64,000 nucleotides of DNA from Aureobasidium sp. EXF-3400 (GCA_024195585.1 SWBL01000094.1:62001-126000), one strand, 5' to 3'. Positions 21,229 to 32,202 are shown, counted from the stretch's first letter. A program made the numbers and translations. Notes: a model not told the origin generated them from the letters alone.

Positions 21229-21850
21229 GCTGGATAAATCTTCACCAGATATTGAGTTGTGTAAGGTGTATGACACGGCCTATTGTGCCGAGCGAGTTCA
21301 GACAGCAGTCATGTCGAGTTATGTACAAAAGTTGAATGCGCCTGCGACGGAGATGGCAGCGGCGGCCGACCATCACGCTTGGCAGCACTTTGAAGCATCT
21401 ATCCGCCTCTCCGCCCGGCAGTACTCAAAACACATCACATATCTACTCTGATCAGTCAAGTCACATCACATTCAAGCAAGTGGCAGTGTTGTTGTCAATG
21501 ATAATCATTTCAATTGTTTAGTAAAGCATGGTGTGCTTCTGATAGCGGAAGTGAATCCTTGCCACCCGCCGACTGTTCGTGGCACTACCAAGCATCTGAA
21601 GCTGAGATGTAGTAAGACACTGTTCATCCACAGTAAGATCCTCCATTATTGCGCATCCTAGCAAGTGAAAGCAACACCCGTGCAGTCGAACCCAAGACCG
21701 GAGGGTAACATGTAGTGACACGGCATCAGATGAGCGTAGAAAGAAGCGAAAGCGCAAAAAACGAATAGTGAGTTCCATCAGAAAGCTCCTTGTTACTCCA
21801 GTGATCGATAACTCCATCCATGAGATTCAACTGATACAGAAATGTATCAT
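21229..21850. other. Intergenic spacer
   Basis: 622 bp between two minus-strand genes, holding the PRP22 promoter and the 3' UTR of the next gene. Short ORFs only; no RNA gene or repeat seen. Confidence 0.4.
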
Positions 21851-24800
21851 CTAGGCTTGTGCTCTGTATGCACCACGGCCACGACCACGAGGTCCCTTAG
21901 GCACTTTAGGCCAGACTGTCTTTCTAGACCCAGTGGTTTCGGTGTTAGAGTTGGCCAGAACGGTGTTCTCGGCCAATGGGGTCTTTGCGCCTTTGTCGCC
22001 CGGGACAGAAGTGTTCTGGGGTTTGCTTATGGCGGCTTCGGTAGCAGAAGGTGATGCGGCATCGGGCGAGTCAACGTTGACATTGCTCGTTGCGTTGCGC
22101 TTGTTCTTGTTGTTGGGTTTGTTGGTGTTTTTGGGTCCTTGTGTGCCCTTGTTCTTGCGCTGCAGCATGTAATGTTTGGCAACGTACCAAGGCAGAGGGA
22201 GTTTGACCTGAACCTGGACATCATGAATGTTGTGGTCCTGGAAGAACACCATGCGCTTCGACTGAGATTCGACAGTCCTGTGGAACTTCGAGTTCGCTCT
22301 CACAGGCGTGGACACGGTGGAAGGTGCATCAGGATATGTGACGCCACGAGGCAAGTAGACTCTAGGAGTGGAGCCGAAACTAAGTTCTCCATCGAAGATG
22401 TCGTCAACACCGGGCTTCGACACGATCTTGGTGTAGGTAATTACGGGAGAGGCGGATCGCGGCAAAGAGACGGTAGTTGCAGTCTGCGCGATAACGGAAT
22501 CCGAGCTCATTCTAGAAACGGATGCGACGGCAGGTGCAGGGGCTTGCGTCTTTGGAGGCGTCTTGGGTGGAGATGGGGGAGCTGTGGTCAAGACTTGAGC
22601 TTTGCCGAACAGTCCGTTAAACCTGGCCTGCCAGTCTTGAGTCTGGACAAGAGGTCTTGCGCCTACGTTGTATGAGTGCACGCTTCTAGGCATGGTGACT
22701 GGGCTGGACTGCTCACGGTCTGCAACAGCGGCAGGTGGAAGCCTGACCATGGGTCTCGGGTTGGGCAGATTGACAAGAGGGTGCCTGGAGTCACCGCCAA
22801 AGACTGGGTGGTCGGCCTCTTCAGGAGGGGGGGATCCACCGTAGAGCGCTGAAGGGAAGAATCTTGACTGCTGGGGAGCTGCGCCTGGAGTCGAAGGCTG
22901 CACAGGAAGTGGTGGAGGTTGAGTGTTGTTTGCATACGCAGCATGAGGAGGCAATCTCACGCCAGTGGGTGCGTTGCCAGGGCTGGCGAAGGCTCTCGAA
23001 AAGCTGGAGGGACCGGTAGGAAGGCGTACTATACCTTCACCAGGCATGTGCAACTGTTCACTGCTGGGTGGAGGAGGGTGGTGCATCGACTGTTGGGCGA
23101 TGGGCGACTGAGGGCCGGGCGCAACTTGGTTGGTTCTGTGAGGGCCTGGTGCGACTTGTGTTCTGTGTGGACCAGGACGTGCAGCACCAATGGCGCCAGC
23201 TCTGTGAGGTCCAGGAATCTTTGCTGCGGCGCGAGTCGGAGTCTCATCTTCGAGCCAGCGGGGTTTGGTCTGTCTGAAGGTCTCGGTAACGGTCCAGTTG
23301 CCACCAGTGTGATGAGATTCCTGTGGCGAGGATGGCTTGGCTCTCTCATGTTGAAGGCGTGCCGCACTCTGCGCATCATCTCTAGCTGCTTGTGCACTAT
23401 TGGAGAAATTGGTCCATGCCGAAGTGTCGCGCAGAGGTTGCTGGCGAGGAGCGGCCTTTTGTGGAGGAGCAATAGGGGTTGGGTAGGCTAGGCGGGCGGG
23501 CTCAGGTAGGGGCGAGGCGCCGGCGAGTGCTGATGCGCCGGTGGACTCAGGCATGCGCGAGTCGAGTGTGGATAGAGGACCGAACTGCTGGTCCATGGGC
23601 CCCGACTGCGCAGGTCCGGGTTGGCCGAAAGTCTTGGGCGAGACACGCGAAGGATAGGGGCGGTTGAAAGGTGCATTGAATTGCGCATTCTGTTGCTGAG
23701 GGCGCGAGCTGGGAGAGATGCTCGAGTAGCCTGCGTCGAAAGTGCCGTTACCAATATGTCTGTTGTTGCTAGGTGGAGGACCCCAAAGTGCGGGCGCAGT
23801 GTGCGAGGTCATGCTGGCGCTGCCCCACGGTGTGGTCGAAAAGGAATCGGTGCCAGAGAGCGATGGCAGACGCGCAGGTTGCGCCTTCTGATCGCTAGGC
23901 GACGAGAACGACGATGGGTTCATGCCTTGCAAGGATGATTGTTGGTAGGGACTGCGCGTCGGACCATTGGGTGAGTGCTGTTGGAGACCAGGCAATTGTG
24001 GTGAAGAAAGAGTTTTGTGCGCAGGACGAGTGATGGGAGTCGGATTTTGAGCGAACGATAGTGAAGGTTCGGCGGTCTTTTCCTTTCGAGGTGAAAGTTG
24101 CTTGACTGGTGAGACGGGCGCTTCGGTGCGCGGTAGTTCTTCACTCGGCACAACAGCTTCGGCCACAGGAGCAGTTTCCGGTGATGCGGTCGACACAATG
24201 GTGGAAGGCGCATCGGCTTGCTTTGGTGCCTCAGGCTGCTTCTTTTCGATGTTCTCGGTTTTGTCTTGAGACGGCGTCTTTTCAAGAGGCATTCCAAGGG
24301 CCTCCATCTTCTTTCTGATCCTCTCCCTTCTTTCGGCCTCCTCGCGTGCTTCTTCCTCTTGTCTGCGGCGAATTGCTGCTTCGCGCTTCTCTTGCATGAG
24401 CTTCTTTTGTTTCTCGCGCTCTTCCTCAATTGACAAGGCACTGGGTGCGGTACCATCAGTCTGATGGATTGGCGCATCGGAAGATTCGACAGGTGGTTGA
24501 ATCTCTGCCTTTGCTTCAGGGGCCAATTCAGGAGAGGGCTCGGCTGGATCAAAGACCTTGCTGGAAGTGGACATGCGCCTGTCGCGATGCATGTTTCCAC
24601 TTATGCTTGAGCCTCTTCTACGGCCCCAAGGACTTGCTTCTGTCTGAGAGTTCGTACGAGCTTGGAAAGCAGCTGAAGGTTCTGCTCCAGCGCTGGGGCG
24701 TTGCAAAACTGCGGGTTGCCTTTGATATTGGTCTTGCTGCCGTGAATTTCTGCGATGTTCAGGGGCTGGTTCGTAACGTCCTGATTGCGAGTTGAACAGT

Positions 24801-26145
24801 TCCCTATTTGATCTTTCTCCGTCCTTCCAAGAGCGATCGAATGTATCGGTAGCCATCTCACGCGTAGGTGGTTGAGACAGAGCGTCAAATCCGTGAGCGT
24901 CTCGGTGTGAGAATCTGGAAGGGGGCTGTGTGGTTTGAGGAGGGTTGACGGTGATAGGAGAAGCTTTCTCGACCGGAGGAAGAGCCGCCCAAGGCGATTT
25001 GATGGGTGCTGGTGCAGTGTTCTTGAGCATAGGGGACTTGCTGTCGGGAGTAGCCTTTCCATCAGCACCAATCTGCTTTGCTTGTTGCGCAGCTCCAGGT
25101 CTCAGGATGGTGCGCGATTGGGCGGCCAGAGTCGAACGCTTCAGTGCAGTCATGGCCGGCTTGACCATGACAGCAGACGGCACAGGAGCAGCAGTAGGAG
25201 GAGGCAGCTCTTCTTGTGGCTTGTCGGCAGGTTTCTCCTGTGGTTGAGGTTGAGGGGGAACAGCATCCGCATGACTGATGGTAGTTTTGGTTCCGTCCAT
25301 CCATTCGACCGTCTCGGGAGTCCACTCTTCCTCGTCTTCATCAATATCGGCCCATTTTGCTTTGGGCTCAGCCGTTTCCTCGGCTTCCAGACGTGTGGCC
25401 AGGTGGATTCCGTACTTCAGCTTGAGTTCTTCGTCCGTGTAGTGTTTGGCAGGAACAGGAGGTGCAGCTACTCTGTGGTCAGTATGCGACAAGGCATGAT
25501 TGTGCGGGTGGTACTGACGCTGGTTCTTGTTCCACACAGTCCTAGCATCGGGGGTGCTTGTGCCATCGCCTGAGCGAGTACGAGGAACGTCGCGCAATCC
25601 GCTGCTACCGGTTTTCGCAATCAGACGGGGTCTCGCATTCAGTTGTAGTGTAGCCATTTGAGGGGATGCTTTCGAAATGTCAGCATAAGTCTAGGAAAGT
25701 TGAGTCTGATCGGCGCACGCTTCTCTGCAATCTTTACTGGCGGAGGGGTGCTTCCAGGAGTTGTAGCCGACTTTGCCAGGAAGGACTTTGTGATAGAAAC
25801 AGGCTTGAATGACAGAGGCTTCTTAACTGAACCAGAACGGGCGACTTTGGAAGCGTCTGGACGACTGGAGTCCGTGTCGGAGCCTTGTTGGTCGGGAGTC
25901 GCATTGTCGACGTCTCTGTTGATTGTGAGATTGAGGTGGGCATGGTCCTGAGAAGAGTTGGGATCTAGTGAGACTGTCTCGGAATCGTGTGGTTGTGGTA
26001 GTTGGTGGTGGGCGGATTCGAGTCGGTCGCCAGTGACGGCGGACTCGTTGTCTAGGTGGGATGCATGTGCGGCGGCGGAGAGTGCTGAGGACTTGTCCGC
26101 CGACTGGTCGTTGATCAGCGCATTATGGGGGCTCAGCTCGGCCAT
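21851..26145 (-). CDS. Large disordered fungal protein with charged coiled coil
   Basis: Exons 25738-26145 and 21851-25690 are joined over a 47-bp intron (GTAAAG...CCTAG, phase 0), giving 1415 residues. It is almost wholly disordered and rich in Pro, Ser, Gln and Ala. Conserved-looking islands are 'KKPLSFKPVSITKSFLAKSA' before the intron, 'RPRLIAKTGSSGLRD' just after it, 'WNKNQRQY', and 'KWADIDEDEEEWTPETVEWMDGT'. A charged helix near residues 540-590 ('EEEREKQKKLMQEKREAAIRRRQEEEAREEAERRERIRKKMEALG') looks like a coiled coil. Near the end come a basic segment after 'VFFQDHNIHDVQVQVKLPLPWYVAKHYML' and an RGRG patch, which suggest RNA or ribosome association. Function unknown; I recognise the islands only as fungal-conserved. 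The splice is supported by the family-like order of the islands. Confidence 0.75.
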
Positions 26146-26630
26146 AACAGTCTCGGCGAAGGAGAGGTCGAAGATGGTGAGATCGTGGGCAAGTTGCGCG
26201 GCCCGCTTTGGAGTTGCTCGACGGATGAAGGTGTCTCGTGTCTCAGGCGTTGCGTTGCGTTACGAAGGATGATGCGGCATTCAGATTTGGCCGCGTTCCA
26301 GTCAGCCCAGTTCGAGTCACCGCTTTATATTCCTTTAGTACACAATCGAGCTTATTCCTTGCTAGAAAGATCCGGCTCACTCTTGCACAAGACAATACAC
26401 AATCACAACAACCAGGTCGCCGCCTTCACTACCACGGGTGGCCCGTGCTCATATAGACCCGGTATTGCCATGGTTATACAACGTTTGACATATCACAAGA
26501 TCATAGACGCAGGGAAAGAGTCCATTGGCTTCACTCTCGGTTTCATGCTGTATAATTACAAAGACGGGGACCTTGACTTTTGACTTGCACGCCGTCTCGC
26601 ATACCGTCCTTTTCCATTGCGTTGCCCCGT
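26146..26630. other. Intergenic spacer
   Basis: 485 bp. ORFs crossing this stretch on the plus strand run over neighbouring coding sequence and are not supported. Promoter of the disordered-protein gene and the ATP17 3' UTR are expected here. Confidence 0.4.
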
Positions 26631-27229
26631 TTAGTGAGCGTTGTTCTTGTGGTGACCTGTCGGGCCAGTGGTTAGCTACCTGTCCGAAGCACATCCAGTC
26701 CAGAGAAGACGTACGCAAGTGGAAGTAGTAGTTCTGGGCGTAACCAAGGAGGATCATGGTGCCAATGACGTGAACCAGGGCTGTGTTGGATTAAGTCAGC
26801 TCGAGTCCAGAGCATCGGCATATGGAGATGGGTGGTCGTACGCATGGCCGAAGGGTTCTTGCCGTTGAAGTAGCGGTGCTGGTATCTCTGGAGGAGGCCG
26901 GAAGGCTTGTGCTCGGGAGCGGGACCGCGAGGGAGTCTCTCGTAGAACGAGACGACACGCTGCATGCGGGCGGCGTCGGCCGAGGCACCAATGCCCTGTT
27001 TGTCGACTCTGTCAGTCTAGTCCTCACAGCTCTTTCTCAAACATGATGCGATGATATGGGTTGCGCGGGCGGTCGGAGCCGGGTGGTAGGTGTGGTGTGG
27101 TGTAGATTTTGCGGAGGGTAGAGCTCAACGTACCGAGGGCGAGGCAATCTGGGAGCAGTCAGTATGAGATCGGATCAATAACAATTGTCAGAGCAGACGC
27201 ACCTTGGGAGGAATGAGTGTAGAGACCAT
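26631..27229 (-). CDS. ATP17: Mitochondrial ATP synthase subunit f
   Basis: Five exons: 27203-27229, 27134-27148, 26842-26995, 26715-26780 and 26631-26656, total 288 bases, 95 residues. All introns have GT/AG ends (54, 138, 61 and 60 or so bp). The protein is 'MVSTLIPPKIASPSGIGASADAARMQRVVSFYERLPRGPAP...NPSAMPLVHVIGTMILLGYAQNYYFHLRHHKNNAH', which is the fungal F1Fo-ATP synthase f subunit. It is a small inner-membrane protein with one helix (~70-88) in the peripheral Fo/dimer interface. Exon 2 is only 15 bases and the last coding exon 26. The first ATG also begins a short mitochondrial leader. Head to head with NDUFS4. Confidence 0.92.
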
Positions 27230-27424
27230 GGTTGCGACAAGTAACTCTTCTGTTCTGGCTGCTATGTGCTTTGACATGGCGTTGTTGCGAAGGCTCCCCA
27301 ATCCAAGGCTTGGCACGCCTCCGGCTGCACTCCGGCTGGCCCGTCGAGTTGCTGACCTACTGGGGCATACCGTTCATTGAAGGGCAATCAGAGAGGCTGT
27401 CGCTAGTCACACATACCACACACA
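27230..27424. promoter_or_regulatory. 195-bp bidirectional promoter of ATP17 and NDUFS4
   Basis: The start codons of the two respiratory-chain genes are 195 bp apart in opposite directions. A CCAAT pentamer lies at 27298-27302. In fungi CCAAT is bound by the HAP2/3/5 complex, which controls respiratory genes. A role here is inferred. Confidence 0.55.
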
Positions 27425-28173
27425 ATGTCGCCATTGAACAGGACAGCTGTCTCGAGGCTCTTCGCCGTCGCCTCGCGACCCGCCTTCTCGCGCCAGGCTC
27501 CTCGCTTCGCCAGCAACCAGTCTTTCGTTGCTCCCAACTCGGCTGAGGTCGACAACATTCAATCTCGCGACGAGCCTCCTTCGCCCGTTCACTTGACCAA
27601 GGGAGAGACCAAGGGAAGCGAGCCCGCTGTCCAGAACACCCCTAGCCATGCCCCCAACTACGGTGCCGCCGTCGACTACAGAACCTCGGCCTTCTCTCCC
27701 GTCCCCAAGCGCGTCATGGATGGCAGCGAGCCTACTGAGACCGTAGCTGCTGCCGTCGTCTCTGGTGCTCCTTCCGACCTCCAAGCCCGTACCGTTCGGT
27801 TCGTCAATCCTCGCCTCAAGCCGCTTGCCTCATGACTTGTTTGTACTTACACCTTGTTCACAGCATCTTCCGTCCGGCTAAGACCCCGACTCAATCTGGA
27901 GACTGGAACGCTCACCACTGGCGCATGGACTGGGATGTCCTCAGCAAGGGTCACCGCTGGGAGAACCCTCTGATGGGCTGGCAATCATCCGCCGACTACA
28001 TGCAGGGCACTCACTTGAACTTCAAGTCAAAGGACGATGCCATCAACTTTGCCAACAAGCAGGGTTACGAATACTTCGTCCAGGAGCCCAACGAGCGCAA
28101 GATCATCCCCAAGGCATACGCCAACAACTTCATGCACAGCCCCAAGAAGCTGAAGCATATCCGTACCAAGTAG
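27425..28173 (+). CDS. NDUFS4: NADH dehydrogenase (complex I) 21-kDa subunit, NDUFS4 type
   Basis: Exons 27425-27798 and 27864-28173 (65-bp intron, phase 2) give 227 residues. The first ~30 residues are a basic mitochondrial presequence ('MSPLNRTAVSRLFAVASRPAFSRQAPRFAS'). After a Pro/Ser-rich linker the ETC_C1-NDUFS4 domain starts at ~115 and is completed by splicing ('RTVRIFRPAKTPTQSG', 'WRMDWDVLSKGHRWENPLMGWQSSADYMQG', 'FKSKDDAINFANKQGYEYFVQEPNERK', 'YANNFMHSPKKLKHIRTK'). The subunit sits on the matrix arm of complex I and stabilises the NADH-binding module. The retained intron reads into a stop at 27835. Confidence 0.95.
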
Positions 28174-28283
28174 AGCACACGGCGGAACCCTCTGTACATT
28201 TTCTTCTTTCTTCCAATACCATGACATCGATTTTAGACCCATTTCTCAACTTGACCACAAAGCGCTCAAGCCCTAGATATTGC

Positions 28284-29006
28284 TTACAACAGCTCTGCGC
28301 CGTAGTCCTCTAGCTTCCGAAACTCACACCAGCGCCCAGCGACTTGCCTGATTCTCACAGTTCTACCAACCCAAGCTCTCTCACCCGCGCCAAAGGTTTT
28401 GGTGGTTATGTTCAGCATCGAGAGCTCTCGATCCCAGGCGTTCGTAGCTAGATGGTTTCCATCGAGCATGTCGTCATCCTCTTGGACGCCAGTCTCATAT
28501 TCGTCTTCTGGATTGAAGCATTCAACCATTGTGAGCTGCTGACCGATACCATGCGCAACATCTACGATAGCAGAGAATGTTCGATTGAATCCCTGAGCCG
28601 AATATGATAGAGTTTGTTCGTGTATCCGAATTGGATTGATTATCATTAGTAGTGGACGGTTTTGGTCGGGTGTAGCTTTGGACTCTGGCTCAACTTGTTG
28701 CGGCTGTCGCAGTGTGGCAAAGTAGGCTCGCAGGTTGGTGAGATCTGAACAGAACGTGATTTGAACATTGCGTGAGTTGTGTAGGTTGCTCAAGGTTGGA
28801 GCAAGCAGGTCGAGTGCAGTATTTTGTTCGTCATGGTTCTCTTGTGTGACCTCGTGCATCAGAGACTGCAAAAATGCATCTCGAGTTGAGCAAATAATCA
28901 AATGTTTGCTTGATGCGGGATGGCGCAAGCAGAATTGGAGAACATGGTAAGCCTTGCACGGCTCAAGTACAATCGGCCTTGATGTTTGAGATTTGCTGGA
29001 TGGCAT
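28284..29006 (-). CDS. Uncharacterised protein, possible ATPase-like fold without Walker motifs
   Basis: A 240-residue single-exon protein. I do not recognise the family. The strand/helix pattern ('SSKHLIICSTRDAFLQSLMHEV', 'NVQITFCSDLTNLRAYFATLR', 'RPLLMIINPIRIHE', 'GQQLTMVECF', 'WDRELSMLNITTKTFGAG...GRTVRIRQVAGRWCEF') is reminiscent of RecA-fold proteins such as Elongator Elp4-6 and Shu-complex subunits, with no P-loop. This is a resemblance of layout only. It is divergent from AP-3 beta (258 bp between starts) and convergent with NDUFS4 (110 bp between stops). Confidence 0.6.
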   Translation of the reverse strand: MPSSKSQTSRPIVLEPCKAYHVLQFCLRHPASSKHLIICSTRDAFLQSLMHEVTQENHDEQNTALDLLAPTLSNLHNSRNVQITFCSDLTNLRAYFATLRQPQQVEPESKATPDQNRPLLMIINPIRIHEQTLSYSAQGFNRTFSAIVDVAHGIGQQLTMVECFNPEDEYETGVQEDDDMLDGNHLATNAWDRELSMLNITTKTFGAGERAWVGRTVRIRQVAGRWCEFRKLEDYGAELL

Positions 29007-29263
29007 GTGAATGTGATCATGCGTTGTTGATATACTTGTTCTTGAGCATCAAGCCGTCAAAAAGTAGCAGTATCGCGTTTGGTAGGATAAGATGCGCTGA
29101 AAGTTGAGATAGATAAAATGTATGACAGGGTCGGAGGAGGTTCAAAGTGGCTGCAGGAACGTGGACGGTGGTGACGCACGCCAAATCCGAGTTGCATCCC
29201 CGCCAAACATTCGAGCTCGACCATTCGAATGCACGATTGCGCCTTGACAAAGTTGCAGCCAAG
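29007..29263. promoter_or_regulatory. Divergent spacer before AP-3 beta
   Basis: 257 bp between the starts of the unknown gene (minus) and APL6 (plus). Opposite-strand ORFs here are shadows of the AP-3 exons. Confidence 0.35.
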
Positions 29264-31834
29264 ATGGAATCGATATCGCGTATCTCGGGCATGCTGGAAA
29301 CAGGTACCGTGGAAACGAACATACGCCGTAAACAAAGAGCCAGTCTGACGGGTTGCAGCACGCGACCTCACTCTCGAGGCCGCTCGAGATGCAGGAGCCG
29401 GACGGCGGTCGGTCAAGCAGATGCCTCCGGCGCAAATAAAGAAGTTGCTGGACAGCAGGAACGAGCGAGAAGTGCTTGAAGGCTTGCGTCGCGTTATCGA
29501 AGTCAGTGCTGCCTGAGCCTAGGAAGGCACGAAAGATGGACTTACCCGATTCAACGACAGATGCAATATACCGCTCCTCTGGCGCAAACACTACCCTTCT
29601 TCCCTTCGGTCCTCAAGACTCTCTCGCACCCAACTTCGTCGACTAGGCCGCTGGTCTACTCATACCTGCTACACCATGCCGAGGCAGATCCGGATACCGC
29701 CCTTCTGTCCATCAACACGATTCAAAAGTCGCTCTCAGACACCAGCCCCCGAGTCCGCGCCATGGCACTGAAGACCATGGCTGGTGTTCGTATCCCGCTC
29801 ATCAGCCAAATCGTTTCGCTCGCTATCAAAAAGGGAACTGCCGATATGAGTCCCATCGTCCGCAAGGCTGCTGCTTTTGCATGCGTCAAGTGTGTGAAGC
29901 TGGACCCTGCCACTCTTCCTCAGGTCACCGAATACCTTTCCACCTTGCTTGGAGACAAGCAATACTTCGTCGCCGGCGCTGCCGTTGCCGCTTTCAGCCA
30001 AATATGCCCCGAACGTCTGGACTTGATCCACCCACACTACAGAAGCCTTGTCAAGAAGATGGTCGACATGGACGAATGGGGCCAGGTTTCGACTTTGCAA
30101 CTGATGACTGTCTATGCGCGAAACTGCTTCCCACAAAGAACTCGACGTGTTCGCAAGACCAATACCCAAGCCCAAAAGCAAAAGGGTTTCTACGATGACG
30201 ACGATGCAGAAGAACAGGAAGTCGAATACGAAGACGTCCAAACTCTGGATCCCGATCTCGACTTGCTTCTTACATCCTCATTACCACTCCTACAATCTCG
30301 TACTTCGGCTGTTGTCATTGCTGTCACAAGAGCTTACCTATACCTTGCTCCTGACCAGTATCTGCACCACGCCATCGGTCCTCTAACAGCCCTGCTCCGT
30401 GGCCCTCCTGATATCAACCAGATTGGTCTCCATAATATTGTTCAGATCTGTCTTCTCTATCCACAACACTTCGTCCCGCACTTCCGCCACTTTCTCCTCA
30501 GGTCCAGCGAAGGGGAGCAAACATGGCGCCTGAAGCTTGAAGTTTTGACCCTTATTTTCCCTCATTGCGATACTGACGTACAAGGCCTCATCCTCACCGA
30601 ACTCGAACACTTCTCACAAGGTCACGACCCTGCTCTAGTTCGCGAATCGGTACGAGCAATTGGCCGTTGCGCCCACAATTCGGATGCCACTACGAGCTCA
30701 CGCTGCTTGCGCTTACTACTCCGCCAAATTCACAGCCCAGATCAACATCTCGTCGCCGAAGCTTTGGAAGTCATTCGACACATGATCCAGCGCGATCCAC
30801 TCTCACACACCAAGACCGTCATTCGTCTGGCGAAGAACCTTGACACGCTCACTAGTCCCGCTGCACGCGCCAGTATTATTTGGTTAGTTGGCGAATTCGC
30901 TGGTTACTCGACTGATCAGAGCATTGCGCCTGATGTTCTGCGCATCCTCGTGCGTGGATACCCTGATGAACATGATTTAGTCAGACAGCAGATCGTACTG
31001 CTGGCCGCAAAGGTTTACTTGCATTGGTTGAATGCTGAACATGCCACGAGCAAGAAAGAAAGTCCACCGGCCTTGGAACGTCAATCCAGCTCAACTGTAC
31101 TTGCCCCTGACGAGGACGAAGATAGTGCAGGCTTCAGAGACCATGGGTACAACGGCGAGCACTCATCGAATCTCGAGCCGCAGGAAGATAAGTCTCACCC
31201 GATATCCTTGCTATATCACCATACTCTACTACTGGCCCGCTATACACCATCATACGATCTTCGCGACCGTGCCCGCATGTTCCGCGCCTTGCTGGCCGTG
31301 CCCTCGAGCACCGAACTTGCATCGCTCCTCTTACTTGCACCCAAGCCCGTACCGCAAGCGCCGAGCCCAAGCGAAAGTCGCAAAGGCTATATGCTTGGCA
31401 GTGCAAGCTTAGTCATTGGCGAAGACAGCGGCGTCAATGGACTCAGTGGCTACACGCCTCTTCCCGACTGGGTCCAGGACGGCGAAGAGCCAGATGCCAA
31501 ACTCAGGAACGTCGAGTTGGAAGCAAAGACTGAGTACAGACCGAGTGGAGCATCGGTGCCGGCGGGTAGAATGCTCGACGATGCACTCAAAGGATCCGCA
31601 CCTGTTGTTTACAAATCAAAATCTGGTGCACCTGCCAAGGAAAAGACATTGGATGATTGGCTTGACGAAGAAGAAGAGTCATCAGAGGAAGAAACCGAAG
31701 ATTCTGAAGATGAAGAGGAAACCGATGAGGATGAAGAGGAAGAGACGGATGATGACGATGACGAGGAAGATTCTTCGGACGAGGAAGAGAGCGATAGTGA
31801 TGATGGCGATGAGAAAAGAAGACTTGTTGATTAA
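29264..31834 (+). CDS. APL6: AP-3 adaptor complex beta subunit
   Basis: Exons 29264-29303, 29359-29501 and 29561-31834 with introns of 55 and 59 bp give 818 residues. The first two exons rebuild the typical start 'MESISRISGMLETARDLTLEAARDAGAG...IKKLLDSRNEREVLEGLRRVI', continuing into the third at 'MQYTAPLAQTLPFFPSVLKTLSHP'. The body is an adaptin N-terminal HEAT-like solenoid (to ~590), including 'HAEADPDTALLSINTIQKSLSD' and 'RAMALKTMAG'. The last ~60 residues are an almost continuous Glu/Asp/Ser run, a hallmark of AP-3 beta hinges. AP-3 sorts cargo from Golgi/endosome directly to the vacuole. The C-terminal appendage is absent, as in many fungal forms. Confidence 0.93.
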
Positions 31835-31969
31835 GAATATAAGGCATAAAAGATACCCACCCATATATTGCATGCATACCATCGAACTCCCAGGAAGAAG
31901 TATATGACTCTAAAGCATATGTCAAAAGCAAAGTTGCAAATCGAAAACACCCCTGAGGATCGAACCCAT

Positions 31970-31994
31970 CCTTCACTTCCACCTCGCCTATAAT
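31970..31994 (+). promoter_or_regulatory. Upstream element and TATA box of RNA copy 2
   Basis: CCTTCACTTCC (31970-31980) and TATAAT (31989-31994) precede the conserved TATCACTG by 43 and 24 bp, matching the arrangement before copy 1. Confidence 0.6.
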
Positions 31995-32012
31995 TTAATC
32001 TCACATCGCCAT

Positions 32013-32202
32013 TATCACTGTAATCGGCTGAGTGGTGTAACGGCTTACACTCATGCCTTTACCAATGCGGTAATAAAACCACCGTTCAAATCCCGCCGCG
32101 TACGCCTTAATCCACGAATTAGCCAAATGTCCGACATTTGGTGGCTAAGATCAAGGGACGAGAACGTGAGTTTTCCCATAGAGCTTCGGCTCTGGTTTTT
32201 TT
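32013..32202 (+). ncRNA. Pol III-type structured RNA, copy 2 (family unidentified)
   Basis: Paralogue of 10153-10344 on the same strand. A-box-like TGGTGTAACGG at 32033-32043, B box GTTCAAATC at 32084-32092. A 30-nt block (32068-32097 = 10211-10240) and a 41-nt block (32118-32158 = 10261-10301) are identical in the two copies; the latter contains the TTAGCC...GGCTAA hairpin (32119-32148). The terminal hairpin keeps the AGAGC/GCTCT stem (32180-32193) but swaps the CAA loop for a stable cUUCGg tetraloop. A T7 tract ends the unit. Sequence between blocks has diverged, including the would-be anticodon region (32055-32067). Located between AP-3 beta and the Pro/Gln-rich gene, outside any supported coding sequence. 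Confidence 0.65.
32196..32202 (+). terminator. Pol III oligo-T terminator, RNA copy 2
   Basis: Seven T residues after the UUCG-capped terminal hairpin. Confidence 0.6.

Noticed and set aside
24935..25573. 212-codon plus-strand ORF
   Set aside because: Shadow of the large disordered-protein gene; no start context or motif.
29735..30241. 168-codon minus-strand ORF
   Set aside because: Antisense to AP-3 beta exon 3.
31935..31990. B-box-like GGGTTCGATCC on the minus strand
   Set aside because: The nearest A-box-like match is only ~15 nt away and no acceptor or T stem forms, so no tRNA is supported.
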